Shown here in pieces: positions 13,867 to 22,712 of a stretch of 64,000 nucleotides of DNA. The stretch comes from Seleniivibrio woodruffii (GTDB lineage: Bacteria; Chrysiogenota; Deferribacteres; Deferribacterales; Geovibrionaceae). The notes beneath the pieces were generated by a model. That model was not told where the DNA came from and ran no database searches. It saw only the letters and a list, made by a program, of their open reading frames with translations. The DNA lies in NCBI RefSeq assembly GCF_029267515.1, contig NZ_JAJUIS010000001.1, positions 434,001 through 498,000 on the forward strand, given 5' to 3'. Made by a program: the position numbers and the translations under genes. Every line of letters begins with the position of its first letter. The first letter of the stretch is position 1.

Positions 13867-14682
13867 TTACTTAATTGCTGATTCAAAAATCATCATGGCT
13901 TTTTTGCGTTCTGTGCCCCATCGGTAGCCTGTCACAGCTCCTGTCTCACGCAGAACCCTGTGGCAGGGGATAAGGTAGCCTATGCCGTTCTGTCCCAGCG
14001 CGGTTCCCACCGCGCGGGATGCTTTCGGCATGTTTATCATGCACGCCACGTCTCCGTAGCTGGCGAATACACCGGCAGGAAGGTTCAGCACCGCCGTCCA
14101 GACTTTTATCTGGAAGTTGGTGCCCTTCATAAATATCTTTATACCGCTGGTTTCGTTTGAGAATATCTTTTCGGTCACTTCTTTTACGGCGCTGTCGTTT
14201 CTTGTAAGTTTTGCGTTTTGCCAATGCGCCCTGAGTCTTTCCGTTTCTCCGGTTTCGTCTGTGTCGTGGAGAAAATACAGTCCGCATACTCCCCGCTCTG
14301 TCAGTGCTGTCAGACAGTCGCCGAATGGTGTGGGCTGAAAACCGTAGGTTATCTCAAGTCCTGCGCCCATGGATTTATATTCGCCGGGAGTGACCGCATC
14401 AACGCCAACGAACAGGTCATGCAGTCTTGAAGGACTGCTCAGTCCGACGTCCAGAGCGGCGTCCAGAACGGGGCGGGATTCGTCCAGAAGTTTCTTCGCC
14501 GCCTGAATGGTCAGGCACTGCATGAACCTCTTGGGGCTTATTCCCGCCCAGTCCGTGAAAAGTTTCTGAAAGTGGTACGGGCTGAGACCGATATGTGCTG
14601 CGATGTCGTCCAGCGCAGGCTGGTTCTCCGCGTTCGCCTCTATGTATTTTATAGCCCGTTCAATGCGTTCATAGTTTCCCAT
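13867..14682 (-). CDS. Ada-like AraC regulator fused to O6-methylguanine-DNA methyltransferase
   Basis: 271 residues. Residues 1-100 are an AraC-type double helix-turn-helix (LDDIAAHIGLSPYHFQKLF, then PKRFMQCLTIQAAKKLL). The rest is an MGMT domain with the acceptor site PCHR near residue 238 and the NxxSRAVG-like recognition region (KASRAVGTALGQN). It moves methyl groups from DNA onto its own cysteine and may activate repair genes. Compared with E. coli Ada it lacks the N-terminal zinc/phosphotriester domain with its second acceptor cysteine. It starts 19 bases after the LeuA-like gene ends, so it may be co-transcribed with it. Confidence 0.88.
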   Translation of the reverse strand: MGNYERIERAIKYIEANAENQPALDDIAAHIGLSPYHFQKLFTDWAGISPKRFMQCLTIQAAKKLLDESRPVLDAALDVGLSSPSRLHDLFVGVDAVTPGEYKSMGAGLEITYGFQPTPFGDCLTALTERGVCGLYFLHDTDETGETERLRAHWQNAKLTRNDSAVKEVTEKIFSNETSGIKIFMKGTNFQIKVWTAVLNLPAGVFASYGDVACMINMPKASRAVGTALGQNGIGYLIPCHRVLRETGAVTGYRWGTERKKAMMIFESAIK

Positions 14683-14701
14683 AGGGATACATTACATCGC
14701 C

Positions 14702-15895
14702 TTAACGGATGTTTCCACCCGATTCTTGCGGATTTTCCGCGCAGTAGAGTTCCAGTATCCGGCGGTGGGAAAGCTCACCTTCGGTCTCGGATGCCGCCTT
14801 GCATATCTTTATAAATTCCGCCGCCTGCTGTGCGGTGAGACTTATGCCCGCCTGTGCAAGTATCTCTGTGAGAGCTGAACGTCCAGACTGGCTGGTGAAG
14901 CCCATTCTGTCGTTCTGCTCTCTGCCTATGGCGCTGAAATCCATGGGACGGTATGCGCCCTTTGTCATATTTTTTGTCTTCGCCGCTCCATCCTGATGTA
15001 TGCCGCTCCGGTGCATCACCGCCTCTTCGCCGAAAAGTGGTGCCTTAATGTGTATGGGTGTTTCGGAAAGCTCCGCCATCCGCTCTGCCGTTTGTGCAAA
15101 CAGCTTCATGTTAAGTCCGGTTTCCACGCCGCAGTTGTTCAGCACCGCCGCTATCTCAAAAAGATTTGCGTTGCCCGCCCGCTCGCCTATGCCGTTCATA
15201 CAGGTCTCAATCTGAACAGCACCTGCGAAATATGACTCCACCGATGTTGCCGTCGCCATGCCGAGGTCGTTATGGCAGTGGACAGAAGCGGTAACCCGTT
15301 GCGGCAGAGCTGTAACCACCCTTTCCACCATGTTTGTGAACAGATACGGACGGTAGCGCTCCACTGTGTTGGGCATGTTTATTATGTCCGCGCCCGCGTC
15401 TGCACAGGCAAGGAACGTCTCCGTAACGAAATCAAGATTTTCCATGCAGTCGCCGAAATGTTCCGCGGTGAACTGCACCTCCCCTTTGTTTTTGAGGAGT
15501 GAGCGGGCATAAGCCACAGATTCCACTGCGAGCTGTTTCACCCTTTCAGGCTGCATCTTCAGCACGTGTTCCATAGTGAACGGGCTGAGCGCCAGCACTA
15601 TGTGTATGCGGGGATTTACAGCGCATGAAATGCTTTCGTATGTTGTCTTTATGTCCTTTTCCACTGCCCTTGTGAGCGCGCCGACGGTGGTTTTTCCATC
15701 AGCTGTCTGCGCAATGGTTCTGCACGTTTCAAAATCCATCGCCGATGCCGAAGGAAAGCCGGCTTCTATTTTTTCAACACCTAGCGCTTTCAATAGTCCG
15801 AACACTTCCAGTTTCTCCTCAAGATTCCATGGTTTTGCAAGTGACTGGTTGCCGTCTCTGAGTGTCGTGTCGTGAAAGACAGGTGTTTTTTTCAT
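14702..15895 (-). CDS. 2-isopropylmalate synthase-like enzyme (LeuA/NifV/citramalate synthase superfamily), short form
   Basis: 397 residues. DTTLRDGNQSLAKPW at the start, VHCHNDLGMATATS and MNGIGERAGNANL define the TIM-barrel acyl-CoA condensing family that adds acetyl-CoA to a 2-keto acid. A short linker domain follows, but the C-terminal allosteric domain of standard LeuA (about 120 residues) is absent, so leucine feedback is unlikely. It could make isopropylmalate, homocitrate or citramalate; the family cannot be resolved by eye. AGGAGG precedes the ATG by 6 bases. No other leucine genes are nearby. It is divergent from an AraC regulator, which may control it. Confidence 0.8.
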   Translation of the reverse strand: MKKTPVFHDTTLRDGNQSLAKPWNLEEKLEVFGLLKALGVEKIEAGFPSASAMDFETCRTIAQTADGKTTVGALTRAVEKDIKTTYESISCAVNPRIHIVLALSPFTMEHVLKMQPERVKQLAVESVAYARSLLKNKGEVQFTAEHFGDCMENLDFVTETFLACADAGADIINMPNTVERYRPYLFTNMVERVVTALPQRVTASVHCHNDLGMATATSVESYFAGAVQIETCMNGIGERAGNANLFEIAAVLNNCGVETGLNMKLFAQTAERMAELSETPIHIKAPLFGEEAVMHRSGIHQDGAAKTKNMTKGAYRPMDFSAIGREQNDRMGFTSQSGRSALTEILAQAGISLTAQQAAEFIKICKAASETEGELSHRRILELYCAENPQESGGNIR

Positions 15896-15953
15896 GTCGT
15901 CCTCCTGTGGGAAAGATTATAAACCTTGCGGGATATTAAAATCTAACGATAAT

Positions 15954-16751
15954 ATGACTATGAATATCGGAAAACAGACAACTTATAAACCTGTTGAAAC
16001 GGGATACATAATTGACACGTCAAGACCTGTGATAGCTTATGTTGCGGAAATCAGCGGGCAGATATGTCCGGATTTTCATGAGCACCCCAGAGGGCAGCTT
16101 ATGTATGCCAGTTCAGGTGTGAAGAAAGTCATAACGGAGAAGGGCATATGGCTGGTTCCGCCTCTTCAGGCGGTGTGGATTCCCGGCGGAGTATCCCACA
16201 GAGCAGAATTTTCAGGCAGAACTCTGGTGAAAAATCTGTTTTTCGATCCTTCTTGCTCCCAAAGACTGCCAGACAGGTGTTTTGTGCTTTCTGTCAGCCC
16301 GTTTCTGCGGGAACTGATAGCTAAATTCTGCCTTACGGATGATGTTGATAAGCTGGCTAATCTGTCAGCGGTGATTATAGACGAGACAGCGGATGCGAAG
16401 GAGGAACCGTTCTCTCTGCCCGCCGCATCAAGCCCAGCTATTGTGCGTATCATGAGGTATCTCGATGAAAATCCTTCGTGCCGCAGGACGCTCGACGAAT
16501 GGGCTGCGGAGGCGAACACCAGTCCTCGCAATTTTGCCAGAACGTTTCTGAAAGAGACGGGAATGACATTCGGTTCGTGGCGGAAGAGGCTGAAAATCAT
16601 TAAGGCTGTCCAGATGCTTATCAGTGGAAAATCAGTCACCGAGTCGGCGTATGACCTAGGCTATCAGAGCATCAGCGCATTCATAGAATCTTTCCGCAGG
16701 GAGACCGGAAGTCCCCCCGCGAAATATCTCAAATCTAGTGTTTCTCAATGA
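15954..16751 (+). CDS. AraC family regulator with N-terminal cupin domain
   Basis: 265 residues. A cupin-like sensor (HEHPRGQLMYASSG, VPPLQAVWIPGGVSHRAEF, about 40-110) is followed by an AraC DNA-binding domain (about 165-260) with TLDEWAAEANTSPRNFARTFLKETGMTFGSWR and the second helix pair ending DLGYQSISAFIESFRRETGSPPAKY. The ligand is unknown. The start at ATG 15954 is uncertain because no strong ribosome site is seen. The gene is divergent from the LeuA-like gene with a short shared control region, and its 3' end overlaps the convergent CCG-domain gene by 17 bases. Confidence 0.88.
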   Translation: MTMNIGKQTTYKPVETGYIIDTSRPVIAYVAEISGQICPDFHEHPRGQLMYASSGVKKVITEKGIWLVPPLQAVWIPGGVSHRAEFSGRTLVKNLFFDPSCSQRLPDRCFVLSVSPFLRELIAKFCLTDDVDKLANLSAVIIDETADAKEEPFSLPAASSPAIVRIMRYLDENPSCRRTLDEWAAEANTSPRNFARTFLKETGMTFGSWRKRLKIIKAVQMLISGKSVTESAYDLGYQSISAFIESFRRETGSPPAKYLKSSVSQ

Positions 16752-17388
16752 AATCGTCAATCTGTGCGTGCCATGCGTCAGGGTCGCACTCGCCTGCGGG
16801 CGTGTCTGTGCCGAATAGAAGATCCGGCAGATAGCGGGGAATCCTGCCGCCGTTCTTCATAGCCTTTACGCATGAAACGCAGTATACGGCAACATCCTCC
16901 GCGGGCATCTCGTTTCCGCGTTCGCTCATCTTTTCCAATACCTTATCTTTGGGCAGAACACCGTAAAAACTGTCGCCGCAGCATTTGCCCTCTGTCCCGG
17001 TGCGTATGGGTTCAACAACAGTTATATTCATCTTTTTCAGTATTGAGCGTACCGCATCGTGCATCTGCGGATAAAGCCTTGTGGGGCAGGCATCAAGAAC
17101 CGTCATAGTCATTCCGCCGTAATCCGGGAAATTGAAATCTGGGTCGCGGTCGACAAGCTCCCACAGGGATATTGCGCAAACATCGCTGTAGAGGGTGTCA
17201 TAGCGCCTTATGCAGCCGGAGCAGACGCAGACTATTTTCGTCTCTTCGCTTGCGCCGGGGTCGTGGTGACAGCAGGTTGAGTGTACTTCGTCTATGTTGT
17301 ATCTGTGTCTCAGATATGCTGAAATTTTTTCTGCCAGTTCTATGTTGTGAATAAAGAGCGCACAGCCTGGTGCAAATATTGTTTTCAT
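16735..17388 (-). CDS. CCG-domain (heterodisulfide reductase B-like) cysteine-rich protein
   Basis: 217 residues with a tandem cysteine-rich layout: PGCALF at the start, CCHHD, CVCSGCIRRYD, then DACPTRLYP, EGKCCGDSFYG and YCVSCVKAM. The CCG motif and its partner cysteines bind an Fe-S centre or thiols in HdrB, GlpC and related proteins. No flavin or HdrA/HdrC partners are nearby, so its electron partner is unknown. All positions read as cysteine, with no in-frame TGA. It could handle thiol or disulfide redox. The start ATG is preceded by AGGAG. Confidence 0.78.
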   Translation of the reverse strand: MKTIFAPGCALFIHNIELAEKISAYLRHRYNIDEVHSTCCHHDPGASEETKIVCVCSGCIRRYDTLYSDVCAISLWELVDRDPDFNFPDYGGMTMTVLDACPTRLYPQMHDAVRSILKKMNITVVEPIRTGTEGKCCGDSFYGVLPKDKVLEKMSERGNEMPAEDVAVYCVSCVKAMKNGGRIPRYLPDLLFGTDTPAGECDPDAWHAQIDDFIEKH

Positions 17389-17493
17389 AAGTTTCTCCTG
17401 ACGGTTGTACAGATTAAAGCCAAACCTCAGATATTTCCACCCGATTCTTGCGAAAAAAATAAACTCATTCTAAAATAGTAAGCGGGGGTGCAT

Positions 17494-18183
17494 ATGAAAG
17501 TCATAGGATTGATCGGCGGAATGAGCTGGGAATCGTCAGCGGAGTATTACAGGCTGATAAATCAGCGGGTTAAAGAGAGGCTCGGCGGATATTCTTCTGC
17601 GAAAAGCCTTATGTATTCCGTGGATTTTGCAGAGATAGAGGCGCTTCAGGTGCAGAATCGCTGGGACGAGGCGGGGGAACTGCTCGCGGATGCGGCGAAA
17701 AGGCTTGAGGCGGGCGGTGCTGATTTTATCCTGCTCTGCACTAACACCATGCACAAGGCTGCGGATACCATACAGAAAAGCGTGAGCATCCCTTTTGTGC
17801 ATATAGCGGATGCAACCTGCGAAGCCGTTAAGGCACAGGGCTTAAAGAAGGTCGCCCTTCTCGGCACGCGTTACACCATGGAACAGGATTTCTATAAACA
17901 GAGGCTGATCGACAGCGGGCTTGAGGTGATAGTCCCCGAAAAGACGGACAGGGATACCGTGCACAACATAATTTATGAGGAGTTGGTGCAGGGTGTTGTC
18001 AAGCATGAATCACGCCTGCGCTATCAGATAATTATCAACTGTCTTATGAAGCGTGGTGCCGAAGGTGTTATCCTCGGCTGCACGGAGATAGGGCTTCTGA
18101 TAAAGCCGGAAGACAGTCCTGTGCCTGTGTTTGACACCACGGTAATTCACGCGCATACTGCCGCCGACATGGCATTGAAATAA
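17494..18183 (+). CDS. Aspartate/glutamate racemase family protein
   Basis: 229 residues. IGLIGGMSWESSAEYYRLIN, LLCTNTMHKAAD (first catalytic Cys) and VILGCTEIGLLI (second catalytic Cys) are diagnostic for the cofactor-free Asp/Glu racemase fold. Such enzymes interconvert L- and D-aspartate (or glutamate) for cell-wall or signalling use. ATG at 17494 follows GGGGG; an in-frame GTG two codons earlier is less likely. It stands alone and ends at a terminator shared with cydB. Confidence 0.9.
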   Translation: MKVIGLIGGMSWESSAEYYRLINQRVKERLGGYSSAKSLMYSVDFAEIEALQVQNRWDEAGELLADAAKRLEAGGADFILLCTNTMHKAADTIQKSVSIPFVHIADATCEAVKAQGLKKVALLGTRYTMEQDFYKQRLIDSGLEVIVPEKTDRDTVHNIIYEELVQGVVKHESRLRYQIIINCLMKRGAEGVILGCTEIGLLIKPEDSPVPVFDTTVIHAHTAADMALK

Positions 18184-18185
18184 AG

Positions 18186-18208
18186 AAGGGGCTGCATCGC
18201 AGCCCCTT
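18186..18208. terminator. Convergent terminator between racemase and cydB
   Basis: AAGGGGCTGC pairs perfectly with GCAGCCCCTT over a 3-base loop. T-rich sequence follows on the minus strand, so it serves cydAB best. Confidence 0.75.
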
Positions 18209-18212
18209 AATG

Positions 18213-19253
18213 TCAGTAGGTTTCAACGTCGGGATCCGCAACGTCCTCCGGACGCACGGGGTGCCTGAATAAGTAATATGTCCATATCTGATACGCAATG
18301 ACTATCGGTACGAAGATAAGCACGACGACGGTCATTATGGTCAGGGTATACTGGCTGGACGACGTATTGAACGCCGTCAGCGAAAATTCAGGTGCTATGT
18401 TTGAAGGTATCAGGTTCGGGAAAAGACCGATGATGCCTGTGAACACAGTGAGCACGATACCCAGACAGGACAGAAGAAACGCCTTTGCGCCCTTCATAAA
18501 TCCAGCCGCTATAAATGACGCCGCACACAGAACAACAACCGCGAACCATGCAGGGAAAGCCATGTAGTTGGCGAACAGATCTGTTTCAAACCATGTGTAG
18601 ACAAGGAAAAGCACTATCACCGCCAGCATAGGGATGAACAGCTTTTTGTATGTGGCTTCCGCTCTTTTCTGCAAAGCGTCCGTTGTTTTGCAGGAGACCC
18701 ACAAAGCGCCGTGAAAGGCGAATATCAGCACGAACATTATGCCTGTCAGAAGGGCGTAAGGGTTAAGCAGCAGGAAGAAGTTGCCCTCGTATACGAACTC
18801 TCCGTTCACCATGTTTATGGGTATGCCGCGGAAGATGTTTCCGAACGCCACACCGAAAAGGAGCGAGGCAAGGAAGCTGCAAAGAATTATTGCTGTGTCC
18901 CACGCCTTGCGCCAGCCGTCTGAATCCTTTTTGCCGCGGAACTCAAAGGCAACTCCTCTGAAAATCAGGCAGAAAAGAATTGCCAGCAGCGGCAGATAGA
19001 GCCAGCTGAACATGTAAGCATATGTGGTAGGGAACGCCGCAAAGGTTGCGCCGCCCGCCGTTATAAGCCATACCTCGTTTCCGTCCCATACGGGACCCAG
19101 AGTGTTTATGATAACCCTTCTGTCGGTGTCGGACTGTGCCAGAACGGGCATAAGCATACCCGCACCGAAGTCGAAACCGTCCAGCATGAAATAGACCGCC
19201 CACAAAAGCCCCCAGAGGGCAAACCAGATGATCTGTAAGGTAGAAAGTTCCAT
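18213..19253 (-). CDS. cydB: Cytochrome bd ubiquinol oxidase subunit II
   Basis: 346 residues and about 8 membrane helices. FALWGLLWAVYFMLDGFDFGAGML at the start and the VWDGNEVWLITAGGATFAAFP stretch are standard CydB sequences. With CydA it forms the bd oxidase in the inner membrane, which reduces oxygen to water at low oxygen without pumping protons and also detoxifies peroxide and NO. It follows cydA by 12 bases, with AAGGAGG before the ATG. No small CydX-like frame was found between the stop and the terminator. Confidence 0.97.
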   Translation of the reverse strand: MELSTLQIIWFALWGLLWAVYFMLDGFDFGAGMLMPVLAQSDTDRRVIINTLGPVWDGNEVWLITAGGATFAAFPTTYAYMFSWLYLPLLAILFCLIFRGVAFEFRGKKDSDGWRKAWDTAIILCSFLASLLFGVAFGNIFRGIPINMVNGEFVYEGNFFLLLNPYALLTGIMFVLIFAFHGALWVSCKTTDALQKRAEATYKKLFIPMLAVIVLFLVYTWFETDLFANYMAFPAWFAVVVLCAASFIAAGFMKGAKAFLLSCLGIVLTVFTGIIGLFPNLIPSNIAPEFSLTAFNTSSSQYTLTIMTVVVLIFVPIVIAYQIWTYYLFRHPVRPEDVADPDVETY

Positions 19254-19265
19254 CTTTGCGCCTCC

Positions 19266-20579
19266 TTATGCCTTTTCAGGTCCTTTTTTGGAATATTTAA
19301 TGAGCAGCATAAAGTCTATGATGCCCAGCAAGCCGTAAAACGCCACAAAACCCACCAGCGAAAGCACAACGTGCGCCGACGACAGGTTTTTGGACACCGC
19401 GTCCGCGGTTTTCATCAGCCCGTAGACAATCCACGGCTGTCTGCCCACCTCTGCCACTATCCAGCCGAGTTCTCCGGCTATGTATGGCAGCGGTATGGAG
19501 AACAGCAGGACTTTAAGAAACCATGACTTGTCCTGTATATTGCCCTTGCGGATGAAGAACAGAGCAAGCGCAGTCACCAGAATGAAGTAGGTGCCAAGCC
19601 CCACCATCGCCCTGAAACTGAAGAATGTCAGACCCACGGGCGGGCGCATATCGGGTGCGAACTCTTTAAGTCCCTTAACTTCCGCATTCCAGTCGTGGAA
19701 GGCAAGGAAGCTCGCCAGTTTAGGTATCGGGAGAATCTCTATGGTGTTGCGCTCGTTTTTGCTGTCGGGTATGGCGAGAATGTATTCAGGAGCGCCGGAC
19801 TGGGTTTCCCAGAGCGATTCCATTGCGGCGAATTTCGAAGGCTGGGTCTTTGCAACCTGAACACCGCTCGTGTCGCCTATCAGTGCGAGAAACAGAGATG
19901 CCGCCAGACCGAATACCGCGCCGAATTTAAGTGATTTTTTGAAAAATTCAGTCTCGTTCTTTTTAAGAAGGTGATAGGCTGAAACGCCCATAACGAAGAA
20001 TGAAGCCACAACCCAGCCGGAAGATACGGCGTGGAAGAATTTTGCCCATGCGTGGGAACTGAAAATAAGTGCTCCGAAATCCACCATTTCCGCTCTGCCG
20101 TCTTTGAGAATGTAGCCCACCGGATGCTGCATCCATGCGTTTGCAATGAGAATCCAGAGTGCGGATAGGTTTGAACCAAGCGCCACCATCCACACTGCGA
20201 ACAGGTGTGCTTTTTTGCTTATCTTTTTCCAGCCGAATATCCATATGCCGAGGAACGTTGATTCTAGGAAGAACGCCACAGTCGCCTCAATTGCGAGCGG
20301 TGCTCCGAAGATATCTCCGACGTATTTTGAATATTCCGCCCAGTTCATTCCGAACTGAAATTCAAGTGTAATGCCCGTAACGACACCGACGGCAAAGTTT
20401 ATCAGGAATAGTTTTCCCCAGAACTTGGTCATGTTCAGATAAACTCTGTCTCCTGTGCGGACATACATGGTCTCCATAAAGGCGACCAGAATTATCAGAC
20501 CCAGTGTCAGCGGCACGAAAAGCCAGTGGAAACCGGCTGTAAGCGCGAACTGGAGTCTGGACAATGCTATTGCGTCCAT
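19266..20579 (-). CDS. cydA: Cytochrome bd ubiquinol oxidase subunit I
   Basis: 437 residues. LSRLQFALTAGFHWLFVPLTLGL holds the heme ligand His near residue 19; GRQPWIVYGLMKTADAVS and the LESTFLGIWIFGW region are also typical. The periplasmic Q-loop is of the short type, judging from total length (E. coli CydA is about 520). ATG at 20579 with AGGAGG upstream is chosen over a start 7 codons earlier. It heads the cydAB operon. In a mostly anaerobic organism this oxidase is usually for oxygen scavenging; that is inference. Confidence 0.97.
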   Translation of the reverse strand: MDAIALSRLQFALTAGFHWLFVPLTLGLIILVAFMETMYVRTGDRVYLNMTKFWGKLFLINFAVGVVTGITLEFQFGMNWAEYSKYVGDIFGAPLAIEATVAFFLESTFLGIWIFGWKKISKKAHLFAVWMVALGSNLSALWILIANAWMQHPVGYILKDGRAEMVDFGALIFSSHAWAKFFHAVSSGWVVASFFVMGVSAYHLLKKNETEFFKKSLKFGAVFGLAASLFLALIGDTSGVQVAKTQPSKFAAMESLWETQSGAPEYILAIPDSKNERNTIEILPIPKLASFLAFHDWNAEVKGLKEFAPDMRPPVGLTFFSFRAMVGLGTYFILVTALALFFIRKGNIQDKSWFLKVLLFSIPLPYIAGELGWIVAEVGRQPWIVYGLMKTADAVSKNLSSAHVVLSLVGFVAFYGLLGIIDFMLLIKYSKKGPEKA

Positions 20580-20690
20580 CAGACTGCCTCCTGTTGTCAA
20601 GTTGATTTGGGCTTATGCCAATATTACACCCGATTAAATTCATTAACAACAGTTTAATTATGAGTTTTTTTGTCTTTTTACACGGAGGTG

Positions 20691-21332
20691 CTATTCGGAT
20701 GTTGAAGCGAGAGGAGATTGTTTGGGTTCAAGCACCATGGGTCTGCCCATGTATGGCTTTTTGCTGAGGATACCTGTAACGGGGCGGTATGCAACCATCC
20801 GGGTGTTTGTGGATGCGTCCCACACCCAGACTGTCTCCGTTTCAGTGTCGTAGTGCATGAAAACAGCAACGTGGTCTATCCTGCCGTCGTGGTTTACGTC
20901 CAGAAAGAGGAAATCTCCTGTTTCATAGTCCAGAAACTGTTTCATATCTGTGATTGGTGAGGGAGCCGCCGTGTCATAGACGTACATGTCGTTTGACGTT
21001 ATGTCGTCAACAACGTCTTCGTCGTTGCGGAAACCTGTGTAGCCGAGTCTTGAATATGCCCAGACGAGGAGACCGGAACAGTCTATGCCGCCCTCCGGTT
21101 CGTTCCCGCCCCAGACGTATTTTGTTCCGGCTGCGGTTTTCACGGTTTCTATCAAAGCGGTCTTTTCGCTGCTGTCCAGCTCGCGCAGGTAGTAGTCTAT
21201 GAACTTCTTCTGTTCAGGTGCGATGGTGAATCCGTTGTCGGGAGTGGGTACCAGCACGGTCTGTTTTCCCGAAAAGCATCCGGAGGCAGTTATCAGCACG
21301 AAGAGTATCAGCAGAGCATATTTCATTTTCAT
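20691..21332 (-). CDS. NlpC/P60 family lipoprotein next to the type I secretion genes
   Basis: 213 residues. The signal peptide ends in a lipobox (LITASGC), predicting an anchored lipoprotein. The C-terminal NlpC/P60 domain has the catalytic Cys in GGIDCSGLLVWAY and the His in RIDHVAVFMH. NlpC/P60 enzymes cut peptidoglycan stems or related amide bonds. Its stop lies 112 bases before cydA on the same strand; upstream it follows the HlyD-type gene closely, so it is the last gene of the adhesin secretion unit. A role in wall remodelling for the secretion channel, or in adhesin processing in place of LapG, is inferred. ATG at 21332 lies in a stretch with a weak ribosome site; a TTG at 21368 is the alternative. 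Confidence 0.8.
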   Translation of the reverse strand: MKMKYALLILFVLITASGCFSGKQTVLVPTPDNGFTIAPEQKKFIDYYLRELDSSEKTALIETVKTAAGTKYVWGGNEPEGGIDCSGLLVWAYSRLGYTGFRNDEDVVDDITSNDMYVYDTAAPSPITDMKQFLDYETGDFLFLDVNHDGRIDHVAVFMHYDTETETVWVWDASTNTRMVAYRPVTGILSKKPYMGRPMVLEPKQSPLASTSE

Positions 21333-21370
21333 ATCAGGTAATATAGCACGCAGTACCGTCAAAATCAAAA

Positions 21371-22708
21371 CTATCTCTCGGTGAGAGCCGACTGTTTAGT
21401 TTTGATGATTGGTTTAAGTATATACTGCATAACGGTCTTTTTGCCGGTGATGATGTCCGTCTGAACCACCATTCCGGGGATTATCCTGTGGGTCTTGCCG
21501 TTCTTCTCTATGGAGTTTTTATCGGTGGTAAGCTGAACGCTGTAAAACACCTCTTTTTCCTGAACGGTGGTATCGGGGCTGATGTGTGTTACGGTGGCGT
21601 GCAGTCCGCCGTATATGCTGTAGTCATACGCTGTGAGCTTTATCAGCGCTCTGTCCCCCTCTTTGATGAAGGCTATGTCCGAAGGCTTTATCTTCGCCTC
21701 CACAACCAGCTTGTCCTCAAGGGGTACAACTTCCATGATGTCCATTCCGGGGGTAATAACGCCGCCGATGGTGTTCGTGAATATCTGTTTCACAACACCC
21801 CTGACAGGTGAGGTGATTTTGCTTCTGTCCACCTGATCCTTAACGCCTGTTATGGTTTCACGCGTTTTGCCTATCTCGGTCATTATATCGTTGAAGTCCT
21901 TCTGGGCGGTGCTTCTGCTGTTCATGGAGACCTCGGCGAGCTTGCGGGAATATTCGGCTATGTTCGCGTTGTTCTCCTGAATACGGGTGCGTGCGGAATC
22001 TATTTCGGACTGGGTGCTGTTCGCCTCTTTTTTCAGTTTCAAGAGGTCAACCTGTGATGCCGCGCCGCTGTATATGAGCGGTTCGGTCATTGCTATCTCT
22101 TTTTTTGTAAGTGTCAGAGCGGAGTTGAGGTTCGCTATACGCTCCTGAAGCTCTTTGTTGCGGATGTGCACCTGATTTATCTGCTCGCGGATGATGCTTG
22201 CGTCGTTCGATGTATATGCGGCGTTCTTTCCGAACAGACTGCGCTCCTCCTGCAATGCGTCGGAGGGGATATCTTTGAAGTTCAGCTTTCTGAGCGCCTC
22301 GTCAAAATTCGCACCGTAGCTTTCGGCATAAAGCCTGACCGCCTTTGCCTTCATCCTGCCGAGGCTGACGGTGTTCTCGCCTAGGCTGCTGACGAACCGT
22401 TTGTTGTCGATGCGTATCAGAAGCTGTCCCGCGTCCACTATGTCCCCCGCCTTGACAGGGATTTCGGCGACTATCCCGCCTTCGAGACTCTGGATGACCT
22501 GAACGTGACGTGAGGGAATTATCTTACCGAATCCGCGCACCACCTCCTGCACCTCGGCGAAGGACGCCCAGACTATCGCGCAGAAGGAGAAAAGCGCTAT
22601 GGCAAAGAGTATCATTCTTGATTTGTATGAAGTGCCCTCAACTGAGGACGCAGTTTCTATGGGGAGGAAGTCCAGTTCCTCCCTGTTTCTGTCTTTCTTA
22701 AAAAACAT
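21371..22708 (-). CDS. Type I secretion membrane fusion protein, HlyD/LapC family
   Basis: 445 residues. One membrane helix (about 33-53) is followed by the half-motif of a lipoyl/beta-barrel domain (GFGKIIPSRHVQVIQSLEGGIVAEI), long coiled coil (about 115-290) and the second half ending in a HlyD signature (SPVRGVVKQIFTNTIGGVITPGM). It bridges the ABC exporter and the TolC-type channel. ATG at 22708 is chosen, 4 bases after the ABC stop; an in-frame upstream start inside the ABC gene would add 15 residues. The second of three genes after the adhesin and TolC genes. Confidence 0.93.
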   Translation of the reverse strand: MFFKKDRNREELDFLPIETASSVEGTSYKSRMILFAIALFSFCAIVWASFAEVQEVVRGFGKIIPSRHVQVIQSLEGGIVAEIPVKAGDIVDAGQLLIRIDNKRFVSSLGENTVSLGRMKAKAVRLYAESYGANFDEALRKLNFKDIPSDALQEERSLFGKNAAYTSNDASIIREQINQVHIRNKELQERIANLNSALTLTKKEIAMTEPLIYSGAASQVDLLKLKKEANSTQSEIDSARTRIQENNANIAEYSRKLAEVSMNSRSTAQKDFNDIMTEIGKTRETITGVKDQVDRSKITSPVRGVVKQIFTNTIGGVITPGMDIMEVVPLEDKLVVEAKIKPSDIAFIKEGDRALIKLTAYDYSIYGGLHATVTHISPDTTVQEKEVFYSVQLTTDKNSIEKNGKTHRIIPGMVVQTDIITGKKTVMQYILKPIIKTKQSALTER

Positions 22709-22712
22709 GTTG

